Source: Rhodocyclaceae bacterium (GTDB taxonomy: Bacteria > Pseudomonadota > Gammaproteobacteria > Burkholderiales > Rhodocyclaceae). From it: DNA of 64,000 nt. The number at the start of each line of letters is the position of its first letter. Positions within the stretch are counted from its first letter, which is position 1. The notes under the pieces were generated by a model, which saw only the letters and a list, made by a program, of their open reading frames with translations, made no database searches and was not told where the DNA came from. The DNA is taken from assembly GCA_016791115.1 (NCBI GenBank), contig JAEUNL010000013.1, positions 29,977 through 93,976 on the forward strand, written 5' to 3'. The position numbers and the translations under genes were made by a program. Positions 15,401-23,516 of this stretch are shown in pieces.

Positions 15401-17359
15401 ATGTCAGGCACCCAGAAAACAAGTGACGCTAACGTCCCCCTCAATTTCCGGCGCTACCGGGACGGCGACGCGAGCGTGGATGACTTCCGCGGCAGGATAT
15501 TTCAAGCCGGCCATTCGCACAAATGCCCGACCTACGTCCAGTCAACGCCCCCATGTCAGGGCAGTTGTCCATCCGGTGAGGATATTCGCGGCTATCTGGC
15601 CATCGTGCGCCAGACGGAAAAGCCGCCCGCGGGTATGGCATGGCAGGAGTATGCATGGCGCCGATTGACAGCGGCCAATCCGTTCCCGTCTGTCATGGGC
15701 CGTGTTTGTCCGGCCCCTTGTGAAACGGGATGCAATCGCAATGAAGTCGAGGACCATGTCGGCATCAACTCGGTCGAGCATTTTCTGGGCGAATACGCGA
15801 TTGCAAACAAGTTGGCGTTTGACAAGCCGGAGAAGCGCAGCGGCAAGAAGATCGCCGTTCTAGGCGGCGGACCTGCAGGGCTTTCGTGTGCCTACCAGCT
15901 TGCTCTGAAGGGGCACGACGTAACGATCTTCGACGATCATGAGCACTTGGGCGGGATGATGCGCTATGGCATTCCCGGATTTCGCACACCGCGCGATGTT
16001 CTCGACGCCGAGATCCAGCGCATCCTCGATCTCGGGGTCGAGACCCGCATGAAGTGTCGGGTCGGAACCGACGTTTCGCTCGACGAGATCAGGCGCGAGT
16101 TCGATGCCGTTTTTCTCGGGATGGGCGCCCAGGCCGGAAGGGCCTTGCCGATCCAGGACGGTGTTGCGCCAAACGTCGTCACCGCAACGGCTTTCCTGCG
16201 CGCGTTCAACGATGGCCGCCTGCAGCACGTAGGCAAGCGGGTTGTCGTCGTGGGCGGCGGGGATACTTCGATCGACGTCGCAACGGTCGCGCGCCGCCTG
16301 GGGCACATCGAGCATGCGAAAGCGACCGATTTCGAGCAGGCGATTGGGGGACAACTCGCGCACGACGTGGCTTCGGTTTCGGCGAAGCAGGGTTGCGATG
16401 TCACGCTGACCTCGGTATTCGCGATCGACAAGATGCAGGCGAACAAGCACGAGATCGAGCAGGCGCTTGCAGAGGGGATTTCGATTCGTGGCGGGCTCGT
16501 GCCGCTCGCGCTCATCCGCGGCGCCGACGGGCGCGCGACCGCACTGCGCGTAGCGCGATGCGAGGCCAAGATGGCCGGTGGCCGTCTCGAGATCCGGACG
16601 GTTGATGGAACGGAAGAGGATATCGCTGCTGACTTGATCGTCTCGGCCATCGGGCAAGCGGTGGATCTTGCCGGCCTGGAGGAGTTTGATAACGGCAAGG
16701 GTGCGATCAGCGCAGACCGGAACTATCAAGTAGTAGCCAAGCCGGGCACGTTTGCAGGTGGCGACGTGCTGCGTCCGCACCTTCTTACGACTGCGATCGG
16801 CCACGGGGCGATTGCCGCTGAAGGCATCGAGCGATTCCTTGCCGGTGAAGATCCGGAGAAGCGGCCCAAGATCGACGTCCACGCATTCGATCTGCAGCGC
16901 AAGATGCTCGAAAAGGGCTATTCCTTTTCGGAGACACACGAGCCGATGCGTGGGACGGACAAGGCGAACGTGGGCGTGCACAACTTCGAGAATCGCTCCG
17001 AACGCTACGTCATTCCGCATGAAGAGCTGTTCCTCGGACATTTTGGTTACACGCCGAGAATCCGGCGAAAGATCACGACGCTGGACCGTGATTCGGCACT
17101 GGGCAACTTCGAAGAACGCCTCGAGGCCCTGGACGAAAAGCAGGCGATCGACGAGGCGAAGCGCTGCATGAGCTGCGGCATGTGCTTCGAGTGTGACAAC
17201 TGCGTGGTCTATTGCCCGCAGACTGCCGTCGGACGCGTTCCGAAGAAGGAGGCGACTCTGGGACGGTACGTCTATACGGACTACGGCAAGTGCATTGGCT
17301 GTCATATCTGCAAGGACGTTTGCCCGACTGGCTACATTCAGATGGGATTGGGTGAGTGA
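15401..17359 (+). CDS. dsrL: DsrL, NAD(P)H-dependent flavin iron-sulfur oxidoreductase
   Basis: A protein of 652 residues, the electron acceptor partner of DsrAB in sulfur oxidisers. The N-terminal cysteine cluster (CPTYVQSTPPCQGSCPSG) resembles glutamate-synthase small subunits. FAD fold GGGPAGLSCAYQ is at ~155, the NAD(P) fold GGGDTSIDVA at ~285. A C-terminal ferredoxin domain holds CMSCGMCFECDNC and CIGCHICKDVCP. TTGGAG lies before the ATG. Its presence marks the dsr system as oxidative. Confidence 0.94.
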   Translation: MSGTQKTSDANVPLNFRRYRDGDASVDDFRGRIFQAGHSHKCPTYVQSTPPCQGSCPSGEDIRGYLAIVRQTEKPPAGMAWQEYAWRRLTAANPFPSVMGRVCPAPCETGCNRNEVEDHVGINSVEHFLGEYAIANKLAFDKPEKRSGKKIAVLGGGPAGLSCAYQLALKGHDVTIFDDHEHLGGMMRYGIPGFRTPRDVLDAEIQRILDLGVETRMKCRVGTDVSLDEIRREFDAVFLGMGAQAGRALPIQDGVAPNVVTATAFLRAFNDGRLQHVGKRVVVVGGGDTSIDVATVARRLGHIEHAKATDFEQAIGGQLAHDVASVSAKQGCDVTLTSVFAIDKMQANKHEIEQALAEGISIRGGLVPLALIRGADGRATALRVARCEAKMAGGRLEIRTVDGTEEDIAADLIVSAIGQAVDLAGLEEFDNGKGAISADRNYQVVAKPGTFAGGDVLRPHLLTTAIGHGAIAAEGIERFLAGEDPEKRPKIDVHAFDLQRKMLEKGYSFSETHEPMRGTDKANVGVHNFENRSERYVIPHEELFLGHFGYTPRIRRKITTLDRDSALGNFEERLEALDEKQAIDEAKRCMSCGMCFECDNCVVYCPQTAVGRVPKKEATLGRYVYTDYGKCIGCHICKDVCPTGYIQMGLGE

Positions 17360-17369
17360 AGGTCGAGTG

Positions 17370-17774
17370 ATGGCATCGTCCGGGATGTCACTTAGGAAGG
17401 CAGTGCGCTACGCCCTGATGGTGATGGCGTTGGGTGTTGCGGTCGACGCGACGGCCGACACGCCGAAGCCAGCCGTCGTCATCGCTGATCCGGCAGGCCG
17501 CTGCGTTGCGCCAAACGATGTCATGCGTCGCACCCATATGGACATGCTCAAGCACCAGCGCGATCGAACGGTGCGCCAAGGCATACGCGGCGAAAAGGCA
17601 AGCCTTGGTGCGTGTGTCGACTGCCACGCAAGCAAGACGACCAACTCTGTTCTCGGCGCAGAGGGGTTCTGCCAGTCCTGCCACAGCTATGCGGCGGTAA
17701 AGCCCGATTGCTTCGATTGCCATAGCGCCAAGGCGAGGCGAAAGGATGTAATGGCCGGAGGAGAGAGGCCATGA
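17370..17774 (+). CDS. dsrJ: DsrJ, periplasmic triheme cytochrome c
   Basis: A protein of 134 residues with an uncleaved or cleavable N-terminal signal helix (~8-28) and three heme c sites: CVDCH, CQSCH and CFDCH. An upstream conserved Cys/Met/His stretch (CVAPNDVMRRTHMD) probably provides the unusual distal ligands known from DsrJ. It starts ten bases after dsrL with AGGTCGAG upstream, and its stop overlaps the dsrO start as ATGA. Confidence 0.92.
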   Translation: MASSGMSLRKAVRYALMVMALGVAVDATADTPKPAVVIADPAGRCVAPNDVMRRTHMDMLKHQRDRTVRQGIRGEKASLGACVDCHASKTTNSVLGAEGFCQSCHSYAAVKPDCFDCHSAKARRKDVMAGGERP

Positions 17775-18505
17775 GCATCGACGGCTCCCGTCGCGCATTC
17801 ATTGGCGCATCCGCTGGCGCGCTGGCAGGTTTGCTCATTGCGCCGGGGGTCCGGCTCGTCGAACTCGCGTCGGCACGTCCGGACGGGGAGTCGGCACCGT
17901 CGTCGGTTCGTTGGGGCATGTTGATCGATACCACCCGCTGTGCCGATGGCTGCGACGATTGCGTCAAGGCGTGTGACAGCGAGAATGCGCTTGGATCGTC
18001 CATCGAATCGCGCCAGAGACCCCAGTGGATAAGGAAGATAGACATCAAGGATGTCCGCACAGGGCGTCAGCACTCTCTCCCGATGATGTGTCAGCACTGC
18101 GCCAATCCGCCCTGTGTCGATGTCTGCCCGACAGGCGCGTCCTTCAAGCGGGCAGACGGGATCGTCCTCGTCGATCGACATTCATGTATCGGTTGCCGCT
18201 ATTGCATGATGGCCTGTCCGTACAAGGCGCGCTCGTTTGTCCATGAGGTACTGGTCGATCAGAATTCCGAGGTGCCGCGTGGAAAGGGCTGTGTCGAGGG
18301 CTGTACGCTGTGCGTACATCGTGTCGACAAAGGACAGGCGCCTGCGTGTGCCGACGCCTGCAGCAAGAACAGTCGGGGAGCAATCCTTTTCGGCAATCTG
18401 AACGACCCTGATAGCGAGATCTCGCGTCGCATCCGTACCGTTGCAACGACGCAGGTGCGCGCCGACTTGCGCCTCGATCCCGGCGTGCGCTACCAAGGAC
18501 TCTGA
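17771..18505 (+). CDS. dsrO: DsrO, Tat-exported iron-sulfur subunit
   Basis: A protein of 244 residues. The N-terminus carries a Tat signal (SRRAFIG followed by a hydrophobic run to ~30). Four [4Fe-4S] motifs follow: CADGCDDCVKAC, CQHCANPPCVDVCP, CIGCRYCMMACP and CTLCVHRV with partner cysteines. It is the periplasmic ferredoxin of DsrMKJOP that links DsrJ and the quinone-active DsrP. Confidence 0.93.
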   Translation: MSIDGSRRAFIGASAGALAGLLIAPGVRLVELASARPDGESAPSSVRWGMLIDTTRCADGCDDCVKACDSENALGSSIESRQRPQWIRKIDIKDVRTGRQHSLPMMCQHCANPPCVDVCPTGASFKRADGIVLVDRHSCIGCRYCMMACPYKARSFVHEVLVDQNSEVPRGKGCVEGCTLCVHRVDKGQAPACADACSKNSRGAILFGNLNDPDSEISRRIRTVATTQVRADLRLDPGVRYQGL

Positions 18506-18508
18506 TTC

Positions 18509-19729
18509 ATGGCCGCCGACCGCTTCCCCCGTCTGGAACAACGGTATTTCTGGCTGCTGGTCGCGATCAGCGCAAGTGCGATTGCAATCGGCCTCGGCGC
18601 CGCACACGTGATGGAAGTGAACGGCCATGCCGTGACAGGCATGAGCAACCAGATCGTCTGGGGCATGCCCCATGTTTTCGCAATCTTCATGATCGTCACG
18701 GCCTCTGGCGTCCTGAACGTCGCATCCATCGGTTCAGTGTTCGGAAAGCCCATATACAAGGCGCGCGCCCCGCTGTCCGGTTTGCTCTCGCTCGCGCTCC
18801 TGGCGGGCGGCCTTATGGTTTTGATGCTCGACCTCGGACGGCCGGACCGCGTGATCGTCGCCGCGACCCACTACAACTTCAAGTCGATCTTCGCCTGGAA
18901 TGTCTTTCTCTATACGGGGCTGTTCGCCGTAGTTGGAATCTATCTCTGGATGCTGATGGAACGGCGCATGAATCGACATGCCAAGGTGGCTGGCCTGATT
19001 GCGTTCGTGTGGCGCTTTGCACTTACCACGGGCACCGGTTCGATATTCGGCTTCCTCGTTGCGCGTCAGGCTTACCAGTCGGCCGTGCTCGCGCCCATGT
19101 TCATCGTGATGTCTTTTGCCTGGGGCTTGGCTGTATTCCTGATTGTCCAGTCAAGCATGTACGCGTGGAACAGGATCGAGCTCGATCCCGCCATTCAGCG
19201 CCGTATGGCGCGTCTGCTCGGCTTGTTCGTGGTAGCCGTGCTCTATTTCGTGGCCGTCCATCACCTGACGAATCTCTATTTCGCAAGGCAATTGCCGTTC
19301 GAGCGGTTCATCTTGCTCGACGGTGGCGCCTACACCGTGGTTTTCTGGGTCGGCTACGTTCTGGCAGGCACCGCGGTACCGCTCGCGCTGCTATTCAGTG
19401 GTAGCGAGGGTGGGGCTCGTTCCGTGACACTCGCCGCACTTCTGGTGGTGGCAGGCGCATTTTCTCTGCTTTACGTTTTCATCATCGGTGGGCAAGCGTT
19501 CCCGCTCGATATCTTCCCGGGTTATGCGACGAGCAGCAGCTTCTTCGATGGCGCCATCGACCAATACACACCGAGCCTGCCGGAGATCCTGCTTGGCCTG
19601 GGCGGGCTTGGATTCGCGTTCCTTGCCACGACGATTGGCGTAAGGGTGCTTCATTTCATGCCCGAGGACGACTTCGGTTCAGTGCGCCCCCTTGGCCCGG
19701 CTTCCTCCGCAGGAACGAGGACGCAATGA
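18509..19729 (+). CDS. dsrP: DsrP, NrfD-like quinone-interacting membrane subunit
   Basis: A protein of 406 residues with about ten transmembrane helices, of the NrfD/PsrC family, which exchanges electrons with the quinone pool. It begins three bases after the dsrO stop, and has the YFWLLVAISASAIAIG first helix and a long helix pair near the C-terminus (TIGVRVLHFMPEDDF). With DsrM, K, J and O it forms the transmembrane complex. Confidence 0.93.
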   Translation: MAADRFPRLEQRYFWLLVAISASAIAIGLGAAHVMEVNGHAVTGMSNQIVWGMPHVFAIFMIVTASGVLNVASIGSVFGKPIYKARAPLSGLLSLALLAGGLMVLMLDLGRPDRVIVAATHYNFKSIFAWNVFLYTGLFAVVGIYLWMLMERRMNRHAKVAGLIAFVWRFALTTGTGSIFGFLVARQAYQSAVLAPMFIVMSFAWGLAVFLIVQSSMYAWNRIELDPAIQRRMARLLGLFVVAVLYFVAVHHLTNLYFARQLPFERFILLDGGAYTVVFWVGYVLAGTAVPLALLFSGSEGGARSVTLAALLVVAGAFSLLYVFIIGGQAFPLDIFPGYATSSSFFDGAIDQYTPSLPEILLGLGGLGFAFLATTIGVRVLHFMPEDDFGSVRPLGPASSAGTRTQ

Positions 19730-19781
19730 ACGCGAAGCCGATCTTCTGCTCTGGGCCACCTGGTCAGGCTTGAGGCAAGAC

Positions 19782-21254
19782 ATGTCAGGCATGTTCATCT
19801 CTGCGGCTCACAAGTCTTCCGGCAAAACCACGCTGACGATCGGACTCTGCGCGGCGCTGACAAGTCGAGGCATCGTTGTTCAATCCTTCAAGAAGGGGCC
19901 CGACTATATCGATCCGATGTGGCTTGCACAAGCCAGCGGACGTGCCTGTTACAACCTCGATCCGTATCTGATGGGTTGGGGCGAGATTCAGACGTTATTC
20001 GACAGGCACGCTGAGCATGCCGACTTCTCGATCGTGGAGGGCAACAAAGGTCTGTTCGACGGCTTGGCACTCGACGGCAGTAACAGCAATGCGGCCGTGG
20101 CGGCGCACCTCGGACTTCCCGTCGTGCTGGTGATCGACGCACGTGGCATGACACGCGGAATCGCACCCCTGATCCTGGGCTATCAGGCCTTCGATAGCGG
20201 GATCCGGATTGCAGGCGTCATTTTGAACAACCTTGGCGGTGCGAGGCACGAAGCGAAATTGCGGGCAGTGGTCGAACATTACACCGATGTGCCTGTGCTG
20301 GGGGCTGTGCATCAAGATGGCCGCCTCGCGATCGTCGAGCGCGAGCTTGGGCTGATCCCAAGCTCCGAGGCTGGCAATGCCCTCGCGCAGGCGCGCCGGA
20401 TCGGCGAGATCATCGCAGATCAGGTTGACCTCGATCGCCTCGTGGAAAGGGGTGGCGGTATTGGGTGTCGGCGTGTGCCGCTCGGCGGCGCTGCGAGCGC
20501 ATTGACAGGCGGCGTGGTGCGAATAGGGGTTGTCGCCGATCAATCCTTCGGTTTCTACTACGCAGACGATCTCGAGGCCTTGCGGCGTGCCGGCGCGGAT
20601 CTCGTCGCTATCGACGCGCTGCACGATCGCAAACTGCCTTCGCTCGATGGCTTGTTCATCGGAGGCGGCTTTCCGGAAATGTTCGCGCGGGAACTTTCGT
20701 CGAATGAGGGGCTGCGCAAGGACATTCACGAAGCAGCGCTCGGCGGCCTCCCGATCCACGCCGAGTGCGGCGGTCTGATGTATCTCTCGCGCAGCATCAC
20801 GATCGCTGGCGAGACGCATTCGATGGTCGGGGTTGTTCCCGGTAACGTAGTAATGCACAAGCGCCCGGTCGGCCGCGGCTATGTTCATCTTCGCGAGACT
20901 GGCGCATCGCCTTGGGCAGCTTCTGTCGACCAAGGCGCGGTGCTGCGTGCACACGAGTTTCATTACTCGGAGATCGTCGATCTCCCGCCGGACGTCCCGT
21001 TCGCCTATGAAGTCAGGCGAGGCCACGGCGTCGATGGCAGCCATGACGGAATAGTTATCCGTAATACCGTCGCTTCGTATTCGCATCTTAGAAGCGTCGG
21101 CAACTGCAACTGGGCACGCAATTTTGTTCGATTCGTCGCCAGTATGAAGCAGCGCGCCGATCTTCGGGTAGCCGCCTCCGGGGGGCTGCCCCTCGGCGGT
21201 GAACTTCAATTGAACTGGCGCGAAGGCACCGGGAGTGTGAGATGCTTAACCTGA
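19782..21254 (+). CDS. dsrN: DsrN, cobyrinate a,c-diamide synthase-like siroheme amidase
   Basis: A protein of 490 residues, homologous to CbiA/CobB. N-terminal P-loop (AAHKSSGKTT) and FKKGPDYIDP belong to the ATP-binding domain; the C-terminal class I glutamine amidotransferase domain has the nucleophile Cys in HAECGGLMYL (~residue 330) and a late HxxE-like HEFHYSE. In dsr systems it converts siroheme to siroheme amide for DsrAB. The ATG at 19782 follows GAGG; the longer frame upstream overlaps dsrP. Its end overlaps dsrR by 13 bases. Confidence 0.9.
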   Translation: MSGMFISAAHKSSGKTTLTIGLCAALTSRGIVVQSFKKGPDYIDPMWLAQASGRACYNLDPYLMGWGEIQTLFDRHAEHADFSIVEGNKGLFDGLALDGSNSNAAVAAHLGLPVVLVIDARGMTRGIAPLILGYQAFDSGIRIAGVILNNLGGARHEAKLRAVVEHYTDVPVLGAVHQDGRLAIVERELGLIPSSEAGNALAQARRIGEIIADQVDLDRLVERGGGIGCRRVPLGGAASALTGGVVRIGVVADQSFGFYYADDLEALRRAGADLVAIDALHDRKLPSLDGLFIGGGFPEMFARELSSNEGLRKDIHEAALGGLPIHAECGGLMYLSRSITIAGETHSMVGVVPGNVVMHKRPVGRGYVHLRETGASPWAASVDQGAVLRAHEFHYSEIVDLPPDVPFAYEVRRGHGVDGSHDGIVIRNTVASYSHLRSVGNCNWARNFVRFVASMKQRADLRVAASGGLPLGGELQLNWREGTGSVRCLT

Positions 21255-21625
21255 ACCTGAACCTGAACCTGACTCCATCTGCTGCCCGGGAGATTCATGA
21301 ATCCGTCGAACAACCCGGCAACGAGGACCTGGGATTGCGAATTGCCGCACGGTTCGATGAATCGGGCAGCGTCGAATATGCGATGGGCTTCGACGTCGAG
21401 AGAGATGATGATATCGCTTTCGTCGAGAAAGGCATCAACCTGCTGGTAGGGCGATCGATCGCACCGCTGCTGGACGGAACGACCCTGGATTTCGTCGAGT
21501 ACCAACCGGGCGATTATCGATTCATCTTCCTTCCTGCGGCGCCAAAGCAGGCGGCAACCGGATGTGGTGGCAGCGGCTGTGCTCGATGCGCAACCAGGGC
21601 CGACCCCGACGGATCGCAGCCATGA
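21242..21625 (+). CDS. dsrR: DsrR, A-type (IscA/HesB-like) scaffold-fold protein
   Basis: A protein of 127 residues related to A-type iron-sulfur carriers; A. vinosum DsrR is known to have lost the cluster ligands and to act in dsr expression. Here the first ligand position (IscA Cys35) is absent, but a C-terminal cluster Cys108, Cys113 and Cys116 (GCGGSGCARC) remains. The N-terminus (MLNLNLNLNLTPSAA) is stretched by a hexanucleotide repeat. The ATG lies inside dsrN, and the stop overlaps the next gene as ATGA. Confidence 0.8.
   Translation: MLNLNLNLNLTPSAAREIHESVEQPGNEDLGLRIAARFDESGSVEYAMGFDVERDDDIAFVEKGINLLVGRSIAPLLDGTTLDFVEYQPGDYRFIFLPAAPKQAATGCGGSGCARCATRADPDGSQP
21248..21271 (+). repeat. 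hexanucleotide repeat (AACCTG)x4
   Basis: Four perfect AACCTG copies encode Asn-Leu pairs at the start of DsrR and include the dsrN stop codon (TGA at 21252-21254). Changes in copy number would stay in frame for dsrR and still leave a stop for dsrN. Confidence 0.9.
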
Positions 21626-21990
21626 TCGATACCGCGTTGACTCCCCAACTTACGCGCAGGGTCGACGTTGGCGGAAAGGTGGTTGAGACGGACAGTGAAG
21701 GCTATCTGCTGCGGCTCTCGGACTGGTCGCAGGCGTTCGCGATCGTTCAGGCGGAATCCGAGGGTCTGACGCTGACCGACGAGCACTGGCAGGTTATCGA
21801 CTTCCTGCGGAACTATTACCACGACCATCAAGTGCAGGCGCAGGTCAGGGTGATGATCCGGCACTTCACGCAGCAATGGGGCCCTGAGCGGGGAAGCAAT
21901 CACTACCTGCACGACCTGTTCCCACGCGGCGGACCGCAGAAGCAGGGAAACAGGCTTGCCGGACTGCTCCGCACCAAGGGCGAACACTGA
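21622..21990 (+). CDS. second cysteine-less DsrC/TusE-family protein
   Basis: A protein of 122 residues with the DsrC signature (GKVVETDSEGYLLRLSDW, TDEHWQVIDFLRNYYHDH, HYLHDLFPRGG) but no cysteine: the first arm cysteine is replaced by Gly (KQGNRLAG) and the arm ends in RTKGEH. It begins by ATGA overlap with dsrR and occupies the place where some other dsr operons carry dsrS. Closest in sequence style to DsrC, so a binding decoy or regulator is possible; a sulfur-carrying function is excluded by the missing cysteines. Confidence 0.85.
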   Translation: MIDTALTPQLTRRVDVGGKVVETDSEGYLLRLSDWSQAFAIVQAESEGLTLTDEHWQVIDFLRNYYHDHQVQAQVRVMIRHFTQQWGPERGSNHYLHDLFPRGGPQKQGNRLAGLLRTKGEH

Positions 21991-22022
21991 TCGGCCGACG
22001 CGTCGAACTCGAGGGAATCAAC

Positions 22023-22829
22023 ATGGAGATGGGTCCAGTCCTGAGCATCCGGACACCGGCAACATCGGAAGGATCGTCCGGTGAGGTTTATCTGGTCGGC
22101 ACCGGGCCCGGTGATCCGGACCTGCTGACGGTCAGAGCGTGCCGACTGATGCAGCACGCCGATGTCGTGCTTTACGACCATCTCGTGTCGGACGAGATCC
22201 TGAATTTGTTGCCGGCGCTGATCGAACGGATCTACGTTGGAAAACAGCGGAACAACCATGCGCTTCGTCAGGAGCAGATCAACCAGCGAATGGTCGATCT
22301 CGCACGCAGCGGAAAAAGGGTATTGCGCCTGAAAGGTGGCGACCCATTCGTGTTCGGACGAGGTGGCGAAGAAATCGAATCACTCGCACAGGCGGGCATC
22401 CGCTTCGAAGTCGTTCCGGGAATCACCGCCGCCTTGGGTGTTGCAGCCTATGCCGGCATACCGCTAACTCACCGGAACCACGCTCAGGCCTGCACCTTTG
22501 TCACCGGACAGTTAAAGGACGGCAGCATGAATCTGGATTGGCCGGCACTTGCTCGCCCCAATCAGACTCTGGTGGTGTACATGGGGCTGCTCGGGCTGTC
22601 AGTGCTATGCGGAAAACTCGTCGAGAACGGCCGGTCGCCAGCTACGCCAGCAGCCGTCATTCAGCAAGGAACGACATCGGCGCAAAGGGTAATCGCGGGG
22701 ACCCTGACCACTTTGCCGGCACTTGTCGATGAGGCCGGCCTCCAGCCACCGACGCTGATCGTTATTGGCGAGGTCGTGCGCCTGCGCGAAAAGCTGAACT
22801 GGTTCGAAGCGAAACGCAACCTGGCCTGA
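22023..22829 (+). CDS. cobA: uroporphyrinogen-III C-methyltransferase (siroheme pathway)
   Basis: A protein of 268 residues that methylates uroporphyrinogen III twice with S-adenosylmethionine to give precorrin-2, feeding siroheme for DsrAB and substrate for DsrN. Motifs: VYLVGTGPGDPDLLT (~20), LRLKGGDPFVFGRGGEE and VPGITAALGVAAYAGIPLTHR. It is the single-function form, without the CysG dehydrogenase/ferrochelatase domain. GAGGGA precedes the ATG. Last gene of the dsr operon, 15 bases from the convergent regulator gene. Confidence 0.93.
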   Translation: MEMGPVLSIRTPATSEGSSGEVYLVGTGPGDPDLLTVRACRLMQHADVVLYDHLVSDEILNLLPALIERIYVGKQRNNHALRQEQINQRMVDLARSGKRVLRLKGGDPFVFGRGGEEIESLAQAGIRFEVVPGITAALGVAAYAGIPLTHRNHAQACTFVTGQLKDGSMNLDWPALARPNQTLVVYMGLLGLSVLCGKLVENGRSPATPAAVIQQGTTSAQRVIAGTLTTLPALVDEAGLQPPTLIVIGEVVRLREKLNWFEAKRNLA

Positions 22830-22844
22830 ACAGTCCCGTTCACC

Positions 22845-23516
22845 TCAATTGCTGTGAGTGTGCTGACGTGGCGATACGCCATGCTCGACCGCGAACACGG
22901 CAGCTTCGACGCGGGACGTCAGATTCAGCTTGGCCAGAATATGCCGGACGTGGAGCTTGACTGTATCGTGGCTGATATTCAGTGACCTCGCGATCGCCTT
23001 GTTGCTCTTGCCACCTGCGAGGTACTGAAGAATTTCGCGTTCACGTTCCGTAAGGCGGACGGATTTCTCCTTTGGCGCTTCACCGTGGCCGGATTGCAGT
23101 AGATTGGCAAGCTTGTTCGCCATCGCGGGGGCTACGACGAGATCGCCGCGGGCACACCTGCGTATCGACTCGATGACATCCTCCGGATTCATGTCCTTGA
23201 GCAAGTAGCCTCGAACGCCGGCGCGCAGTGCGTTGGCCATGTCGTCCTGAGAGTCACTCATGGTCAGGATCATCACGGGGGTGTCGAGCCCCTCGGCGCG
23301 CAGGTGGCGAAGGAGGGTGAGACCGTCCATCATCGGCATCCTCAAGTCCATGACGACGAGGTCAGGCAGATGCTCGCGGAGCAGGCCAAGCGCTTCGGTT
23401 GGGTCCCCCGTCGCCCCCATGACCTTGATCCCATCCTGTAGTTCGAGGAGTTCCGTCAGGCCGCGACGACATAGGCCATGGTCGTCTACGAGAACCACGC
23501 GCAGCGAATCGCTCAC
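22845..23516 (-). CDS. NarL/FixJ-type response regulator
   Basis: A protein of 223 residues with a receiver domain (acidic pair Asp11-Asp12, phospho-acceptor Asp57 in VVMDLRMP, and Lys in YLLKDMNPED) and a C-terminal LuxR-type helix-turn-helix (LTEREREILQYLAGGKSNKAIARSL... with DTVKLHVRHIL). The GTG at 23516 overlaps the kinase stop as GTGA. NarL-type regulators bind paired TACYNMT-like heptamers; palindromes with that look occur upstream of sqr/dsr, the hydrogenase, soe and tusA, making this the prime candidate for their regulator. Confidence 0.92.
   Translation of the reverse strand: MSDSLRVVLVDDHGLCRRGLTELLELQDGIKVMGATGDPTEALGLLREHLPDLVVMDLRMPMMDGLTLLRHLRAEGLDTPVMILTMSDSQDDMANALRAGVRGYLLKDMNPEDVIESIRRCARGDLVVAPAMANKLANLLQSGHGEAPKEKSVRLTEREREILQYLAGGKSNKAIARSLNISHDTVKLHVRHILAKLNLTSRVEAAVFAVEHGVSPRQHTHSN

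Noticed and set aside
15860..17305. 481-codon frame antisense to dsrL
   Set aside because: dsrL has all cofactor motifs; the antisense frame has none and is a GC-rich shadow.
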